From: Nitrososphaerota archaeon
GTDB taxonomy: Archaea > Thermoproteota > Nitrososphaeria > Nitrososphaerales > Gagatemarchaeaceae
DNA length: 33,660 nt
NCBI GenBank assembly: GCA_027887005.1
Contig: JAPCJI010000012.1
Span: 1 to 33,660, forward strand
Direction of reading: 5' to 3'
In this document: one piece after another, positions 29,585-33,660 of the stretch
Layout: each line of letters starts with the position of its first letter
How positions within the stretch are numbered: the stretch's first letter is position 1
Position numbers and translations under genes: made by a program
Notes under the pieces: generated by a model
Database searches by the model: none
What the model saw: only the letters and a program-made list of their open reading frames with translations
Told to the model about the DNA's origin: nothing

Positions 29585-30145
29585 TTGGTGGACAAGAGAG
29601 ACCTGGGGGAAGACCTTCGAGCCGAAATCAAACAACTCAGAGCTCAAATCATGGAAGAAGTCAGGGACGCAGTCAGAGAGGCAAGAGAGCCGGCATCCGA
29701 ATCGTACCCAGGGTCCATACGAGTTGACCTTGGCAGCCGCGACATACAGGACACCGAGCCATCCTCCGTGGTTGCCAAGGACTTGGTGCGGTTGATTCGT
29801 GACAACGTAAGGTCCAGCCTCGTTGAGAAAGGGGAGCGTGCAGTGGACGACCTCGTCTCCGCGATGCCGGAGGGGACTGCCGCTGACGTACTGAAATCAC
29901 TGGCAAACATCGAAAGGATTCGGATTGTGAAGTTGCTGTACTCTGCAAACAGGACCTTCTCCGAGATGAAGGCGTCGACCAATCTCGAAGCTGCTTCGGT
30001 GTCTCACCATCTGAAGAGCCTGCTGCGGATGGGGTTGGTCGCCCATGGAGATGAAGGGGGCTATCAGCTAACCAAGAGGGGAAGATTGCTCGTCAGGACG
30101 CTTGCTCTGATGAACGAAGCACTGGGAGGCGAAGTCGTTGATTGA
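29585..30145 (+). CDS. ArsR-like winged-helix regulator
   Basis: 186 residues. An N-terminal charged coiled coil (LRAEIKQLRAQIMEEVRDAVREA, about residues 11-35), a linker, then a winged helix from about residue 100: LKSLANIERIRIVKLLYSANRTFSEMKAS and VSHHLKSLLRMGLV, wing GDEGGYQLTKRGRLLV. The opening is TTG 29585 directly followed by GTG 29588. Its end overlaps the next gene by 8 bases (TTG start inside the stop region), a strong sign of coupling. Probably regulates that membrane protein gene. Confidence 0.85.
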   Translation: MVDKRDLGEDLRAEIKQLRAQIMEEVRDAVREAREPASESYPGSIRVDLGSRDIQDTEPSSVVAKDLVRLIRDNVRSSLVEKGERAVDDLVSAMPEGTAADVLKSLANIERIRIVKLLYSANRTFSEMKASTNLEAASVSHHLKSLLRMGLVAHGDEGGYQLTKRGRLLVRTLALMNEALGGEVVD

Positions 30146-31529
30146 GATAGGAAAGGAAGGGACGCTAAGGCAGGGCACCAGGAGACTTTCAATCCTGCTG
30201 GATGTCGTTTCCGGAGTCTTTGTCTTAGCATGGATTGTGAGGGGGATCCTCGGGGTGTCCCAGTACTCGGCGACCCTCCTCTTCGTCGCGTTCGGGTTCG
30301 GCCTTCTCAATGAATTGTCCAAGGTTCAGGTCGACAGGGGCGCCATTCGCGCGGCTTCGAGCCTCCTGGGGCGAACAGCCATCTGGACATTCACCACCAT
30401 AATTGCGATACTGATTCTGGGTTGGGTGGCAGGTCTGCAGTCAGACGCGCTCCCACGGGTATTCAATTCATACCTTCCCAACCTGGCGATTGCAACGGTC
30501 TTCTTTGGCCTGGCTTCCATGGTCGTCCGCCAAGCCTCCCCCGACCCTCTGAGGATGAACGGCAAGAGGCTCAGGGCAACGGGGCCGCCGCTACTTCTCA
30601 GGCCGACCACCATCATAGAAATGGGAGAGACCAAGCTCTCCGCCAAGGCTGACTCGATCGGACTCCCAATAGGCAAGTCAAAGAAGGCTGTGGGGTGCGT
30701 CGTCAACGGAGACGTCAAAGCCGTTTTTGACACTCCGATGGGCACCGTAAGCGCAGTAATAGCCGGACCTGTGACGACCTTCGGTATACCATTCAGGGGT
30801 GAGAAGGCGACAGAGGAGGAGACAGTGAAAGTTTCCGGCAAGAGGATTAAGGATCTTATCAGCCAGACTCGCATTGAAACGACCATGGTGGGCGAGGCCG
30901 AAATCGAAGTCGACCTGCCGCCCTACGTCCGTCTCGATTCTGACGAGTTTCAAGATTCGATAGACGTCGGGCCGGTGAGCCTGAGGCGAGGGCCTAAGGG
31001 AGGCGTAGTCAAGATTGGTCCCATCTCCATCGATGCTGATGAACAGTCAGACAAATGGTTCAGCAGGAGGTACTGGGGCAGGCACGGGAGATTCTCCTCC
31101 TGGTGGTCGGTAAAGGGAACGGGGGACTGGAGCTACATCAGCTCGTCTGGCAATGGCGTGAAAGCGAAGTGGAACGGGAGCTCCCTAGAGATGAAGCAGG
31201 ATTCGATGAAGCTGAAGGTGGGCTCGGACGGTTTCATCTACTCCCCCCACGCACTCGAGACCTACACGCCTCTGCACACGCTAAGGGTGACTCAAGAGAA
31301 GGTCACGCTCAACACGAAGAGGTTCACGCTCGACATCCTGGGGGACCGTGTGATGCTGAGGACAGAAGAGGGGTCGAAAAGGACTGATTCAGTCGAACTC
31401 TCGAGAGATCTTCGCGCCCTGCTCGCGGACACGGCAAAGAGGCAGGTGAGCGACGTGCTCGAAGGGCAGCCCATAGAGCTCGACGAGATGCTTGGCGGGA
31501 CAGAAGTGTTGCTGAAGAAATATGCATGA
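30138..31529 (+). CDS. Large membrane protein with C-terminal beta-rich domain, unknown
   Basis: 463 residues. About four N-terminal helices (residues 18-36, 42-58, 75-97, 112-130), then a soluble part of about 330 residues, rich in beta-type and charged stretches: TVSAVIAGPVTTFGIPF, VGPVSLRRGPKGGVVKIGPISID and WWSVKGTGDWSYISSSGNGVK. I do not recognise a family; adhesin/DUF4097-like repeats are possible. The short hydrophilic N-terminus (IEIGKEGTLRQGTRR) suggests it is cytoplasmic. Coupled to the winged-helix gene upstream; the last bases overlap the quinone-reductase-like gene start. Confidence 0.7.
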   Translation: MIEIGKEGTLRQGTRRLSILLDVVSGVFVLAWIVRGILGVSQYSATLLFVAFGFGLLNELSKVQVDRGAIRAASSLLGRTAIWTFTTIIAILILGWVAGLQSDALPRVFNSYLPNLAIATVFFGLASMVVRQASPDPLRMNGKRLRATGPPLLLRPTTIIEMGETKLSAKADSIGLPIGKSKKAVGCVVNGDVKAVFDTPMGTVSAVIAGPVTTFGIPFRGEKATEEETVKVSGKRIKDLISQTRIETTMVGEAEIEVDLPPYVRLDSDEFQDSIDVGPVSLRRGPKGGVVKIGPISIDADEQSDKWFSRRYWGRHGRFSSWWSVKGTGDWSYISSSGNGVKAKWNGSSLEMKQDSMKLKVGSDGFIYSPHALETYTPLHTLRVTQEKVTLNTKRFTLDILGDRVMLRTEEGSKRTDSVELSRDLRALLADTAKRQVSDVLEGQPIELDEMLGGTEVLLKKYA

Positions 31530-32538
31530 AGCCACACCGGAAAGTCGGTCCGATACGATGAGGGCGGTCGTAGCCCACCGGTACGGCCCTCCCGAAGTGC
31601 TGGAGCTTCAGGATGTGGCCAAGCCAATTCTTACAGATGGGCGAGTTCTGGTAAGGGTCAAAGCCGCTTCGGTCAATCCAGTCGATAAGTATTCGATGCG
31701 AGGCCCGCTGATAATGCGCGTTTCTGGAGGTGGGTTGCTGAGACCCAAGATCGTCGTACAGGGAGCAGATCTGGCTGGGGTGGTCGAAGAGGTTGGGAGA
31801 GGCGTGACACGCTTCAAGCCGGGGGACGAGGTCTTCGGCACGGGCCGGGGGAGCTTCGCACAGTACGCTTCTGCTCGCGAGGACAGGCTTTCGCTCAAAC
31901 CGGCGAATCTTACGTTCGAGGAGGCTGCCGGCTTCCCCATCGCAGCGATCACCGCCCTGCAGGCGTTGCGAGACAAAGGACGGGTTCGACCGGGACAGAG
32001 GGTCCTGATCATCGGCGCATCAGGAGGAGTTGGAACATACGCTGTACAGATTGCGAAGTCCTTCGGGGCAGAGGTCACGGGAGTTTGCAGCGCCGGGAAG
32101 ATGGAACTGGCCCGTTCCCTAGGCGCGGATAGGGTCATCGACTATTCGATGGATGATTTCGTGAGCGAAGGCCTACGATACGACCTTGTGGTGGACGTAG
32201 TAGGGACGCTGCCGCTGTCGGACCGCCACCGAATTCTTGCTTCAGGAGGGACACTCGTTCTTGTCGGGGCTGACACGAAGCGTGGGTTTGCGAGGGTGCT
32301 CCTCCGGATGGCCAAAGCAAAGGTGCTGTCCGCGCTGTTCGGACAAAAGATCTTTTTCTTGGCGGCGAAGATAGACGGAGAAGACCTAGAAGCTCTGAAA
32401 GTTTTGGCTGAAGCCGGCAAAGTCAATACCGTTGTTGACAGGAGTTTTCCATTGGGTAACGCGTCTGACGCAATGCGGTACTTGGAAGAGGGTCACGCCC
32501 GAGGTAAGGTGGTCATAGAGGTGTCAGGTCAAGCGTGA
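31522..32538 (+). CDS. Zinc-free MDR-family NAD(P)H oxidoreductase (quinone reductase-like)
   Basis: Up to 338 residues. MDR (alcohol dehydrogenase-like) fold: substrate domain AASVNPVDKYSMRG, VQGADLAGVVEEVGRGVTRFKPGDEVFG, then the nucleotide-binding motif VLIIGASGGVGTYAVQIAKSFG near residue 170. No zinc-binding Cys/His set of the alcohol dehydrogenase kind is present, as expected for quinone reductase/crotonyl-CoA-reductase-like members. ATG 31522 overlaps the previous stop (ATGCATGA); the conserved opening MRAVVAHRYG begins at ATG 31558, an equally good start. Substrate not readable. Confidence 0.88.
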   Translation: MHEATPESRSDTMRAVVAHRYGPPEVLELQDVAKPILTDGRVLVRVKAASVNPVDKYSMRGPLIMRVSGGGLLRPKIVVQGADLAGVVEEVGRGVTRFKPGDEVFGTGRGSFAQYASAREDRLSLKPANLTFEEAAGFPIAAITALQALRDKGRVRPGQRVLIIGASGGVGTYAVQIAKSFGAEVTGVCSAGKMELARSLGADRVIDYSMDDFVSEGLRYDLVVDVVGTLPLSDRHRILASGGTLVLVGADTKRGFARVLLRMAKAKVLSALFGQKIFFLAAKIDGEDLEALKVLAEAGKVNTVVDRSFPLGNASDAMRYLEEGHARGKVVIEVSGQA

Positions 32539-32653
32539 ATCGAGTAGCAAGATCACGACCCCGATTCAAAGGGGAGCGGTTCGAAGGTTTGTATGATTCA
32601 ACTAATCTCATGGACTTCGTCCAACGCTCATGGCTTGCTTGAAGTAGGCGGAT

Positions 32654-33175
32654 ATGCGAGAGGCCTGGAGGATGAAGACTTTCGAAGGTGAAAAAGGGAT
32701 TGGGATTTCGGAACGCGAAGCTAGGAAGTTTCTGACCCAAAGCAAGTCAACGCTTCTCCTTGGGACGACCAACGCCGACGGAACCCCCATGATACACCCA
32801 GTCTGGTACTATTTCGACACGGCCAAGACCAAGCTGTACTTCTACACAGAACCAGCCTTGAAAAAGGCCACCAATGTAAGGAGGAGAAGTCGGATCTATT
32901 TTGATGTGGATAGCGACAAGTGGCCCTACAAGGGTGTGAAGGGGAAGGGGACCGCCAGAATCATAACTGCCAAAAGAGAGGCCCTCTCTCACGGTGAGAA
33001 GATTCTCGCAAAGTACGTTAAGAAAGGCCAACCCTTTGTCAAATCGGTGTTGGAGCAGGTCAAGAAAGGCGGCTATGTTGTATTCGAAATAACCCCAGTC
33101 TACTTTACCTCGTGGGATTACGCGAAATTGGAGCCACAGACTGGTAGAAGTCTTCGGGAAGCAATCATTTCCTGA
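32654..33175 (+). CDS. PPOX-fold (pyridoxamine 5'-phosphate oxidase-like) flavin/F420-binding protein
   Basis: 173 residues with a split-barrel flavin-binding fold: KSTLLLGTTNADGTPMIHPVWYYFD, LYFYTEPALKKATNVRRRSRIYFDVD and the GKGTARII strand are typical of PPOX-class F420- or FMN-dependent reductases and stress proteins. C-terminal FEITPVYFTSWDY is also family-like. ATG 32654, or ATG 32672 (MKTFEG). A short hairpin and T-tract follow the stop. Confidence 0.85.
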   Translation: MREAWRMKTFEGEKGIGISEREARKFLTQSKSTLLLGTTNADGTPMIHPVWYYFDTAKTKLYFYTEPALKKATNVRRRSRIYFDVDSDKWPYKGVKGKGTARIITAKREALSHGEKILAKYVKKGQPFVKSVLEQVKKGGYVVFEITPVYFTSWDYAKLEPQTGRSLREAIIS

Positions 33176-33178
33176 ACC

Positions 33179-33199
33179 GACAACGTGGAAGTTGTTTTT
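33179..33199 (+). terminator. Hairpin plus T-tract after the PPOX gene
   Basis: ACAAC and GTTGT pair around a GTGGAA loop, followed directly by a T-run, just 4 bases after the stop codon. Archaeal termination relies mainly on the T-run. Confidence 0.5.
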
Positions 33200-33212
33200 C
33201 GCGGGCCCGACG

Positions 33213-33240
33213 GGGCTCCTACCCGTACGGGTCCGAGCCC
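33213..33240 (+). other. Strong GC hairpin of unknown role
   Basis: GGGCTC (33213-33218) pairs with GAGCCC (33235-33240); inside is a second helix CCC/GGG around GTAC. Not followed by a T-run, so it need not be a terminator. It could be part of an untranslated RNA or a regulatory structure; nothing else identifies it. Confidence 0.4.
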
Positions 33241-33337
33241 ATCAGTCCTTCCTAACTGAGTTCCGCTAGACTTGGGCATACAACATCATCACCCGTGTTC
33301 GCGATATAAACACCAATCTTCCACTTCGCTGGGATGC

Positions 33338-33362
33338 CTGGGTTCGAATCCTAGCCGGGCTA
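33338..33362 (+). other. Orphan tRNA 3' half (T-arm plus acceptor strand)
   Basis: CTGGG (33338-33342), T-loop TTCGAAT (33343-33349), CCTAG (33350-33354), acceptor strand CCGGGCT (33355-33361) and discriminator A. The T-stem pairs with one G-U. No matching 5' acceptor (AGCCCGG or wobble equivalent), D-arm or normal anticodon arm lies upstream: the nearest candidate loop has only six bases. It looks like a tRNA-end duplicate (attachment-site remnant) or half of a fragmented tRNA. Otherwise the stretch 33176-33534 shows only the two hairpins above and no gene I can support. Confidence 0.6.
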
Positions 33363-33534
33363 TTCATCTCTCAGCACGATTTAGCGCATTTCGAAGCTCA
33401 CCACTCAAACAAGCAGGTTGGTGTAGCAGGCATCAACCTTTCATGCTCACTTCTTCCTCGGACTTCTTTAGGAGCCTGAGACGGGGACCGAATGCTTTAC
33501 AGGAGTCCCTTACGGGATTCCCCTTGACGATTAG

Positions 33535-33660
33535 TTGGACTCAGAGAAACTGGAGAAACTTCGACAGGCCGTAGTTAAGACGGGGTTTCCGCTCGAGCTC
33601 GATGTAGACGATGCCCTCACTTCCTTGGGGTTCTCCACCGTTCTCAACCGCCCCTACATC
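33535..33660 (+). CDS. Partial gene, N-terminus of unknown protein, cut by window edge
   Basis: The frame opens at TTG 33535, directly after an in-frame TAG, and stays open to the edge for 42 codons: DSEKLEKLRQAVVKTG then FPLELDVDDALTSLGFSTV and so on. KTGFPLE followed by a short helix and a G-F/W strand resembles the beginning of archaeal proteins predicted as restriction-endonuclease-like, but 42 residues cannot decide. Codon usage looks coding. Confidence 0.5.
   Translation, partial: MDSEKLEKLRQAVVKTGFPLELDVDDALTSLGFSTVLNRPYI

Noticed and set aside
33363-33450. Possible permuted tRNA: a D-arm-like string (GGTGTAGC...GG) at about 33420 lies downstream of the tRNA 3' half
   Set aside because: The seven bases that would form the acceptor strand match the 3' strand at only four of seven positions, and no credible anticodon arm follows. 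Too weak to claim.
33272-33574. Plus-strand open frame of 100 codons over the tRNA fragment
   Set aside because: No recognisable domain, crosses the tRNA 3' half, and overlaps the better-supported TTG-started frame at 33535.
1-33660. CRISPR arrays, transposases, toxin-antitoxin pairs or known defence genes
   Set aside because: No spaced direct repeats, no transposase-like frames and no nuclease or defence signature other than a 42-residue partial start at the right edge.

Overview
The window reads as a chromosomal segment of a GC-rich archaeon. Archaeal markers include an archaeal class I CCA-adding enzyme, the UPF0200/UPF0201 pair, aIF-1A, a GPN-loop GTPase, an archaeal-type Trm-G10 methyltransferase, TATA-type promoters about 25-35 bases upstream of starts, and a tRNA-Asp gene with two bulge-helix-bulge introns. 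Very frequent TTG starts, a streptogramin-lyase-like secreted propeller and the tRNA intron positions fit the Thermoproteota, perhaps a heterotrophic Nitrososphaeria-like lineage. That placement is inference; no rRNA is present.

Layout. 1-7856 is mostly housekeeping: RNA maturation (cca, thpR, RNase Z, Trm-G10), PRPP synthetase, a UPF0200 kinase with UPF0201, a zinc-ribbon protein, a Nudix hydrolase, a CinA/MoaB-like protein and a GPN GTPase whose 5' end lacks a usual start codon. 7858-15171 is an acyl-CoA/propionate-type block: alpha/beta hydrolase, methylisocitrate lyase, (methyl)citrate synthase, MeaB-type GTPase, B12-dependent acyl-CoA mutase large and small subunits, and an acyl-CoA dehydrogenase. 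The mutase large subunit carries Phe and Gln where methylmalonyl-CoA mutases have Tyr and Arg, so it looks more like an isobutyryl-CoA mutase.

15194-19922 holds an anchored beta-propeller protein, a UbiA-like membrane protein divergent from a UbiE-like methyltransferase, then a ChrB-domain protein and an MFS transporter. 19999-24093 holds ammonia-dependent asparagine synthetase (AsnA), an LhgO-like flavoprotein behind aIF-1A, and a DEAD-box helicase. 24278-26458 is a minus-strand membrane redox cluster: a winged-helix regulator, a small membrane protein, a five-helix putative bis-His haem b protein and a Tat-exported Rieske protein.

26535-33175 is more mixed: the two-intron tRNA-Asp, a 44-residue zinc finger behind a DHDPS/KDG-aldolase-family enzyme, the remnant of a PhnB-like VOC gene, an arginase/UPF0489-like protein, a VOC protein, a tiny AbrB-like protein, a winged-helix regulator overlapping a large membrane protein, a quinone-reductase-like MDR enzyme and a PPOX-fold protein. 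The last 500 bases look like a boundary: a terminator-like hairpin, a second strong hairpin, an orphan tRNA 3' half, and the first codons of an unrecognised gene running off the edge. No CRISPR array, insertion sequence, rRNA or obvious defence system is visible.
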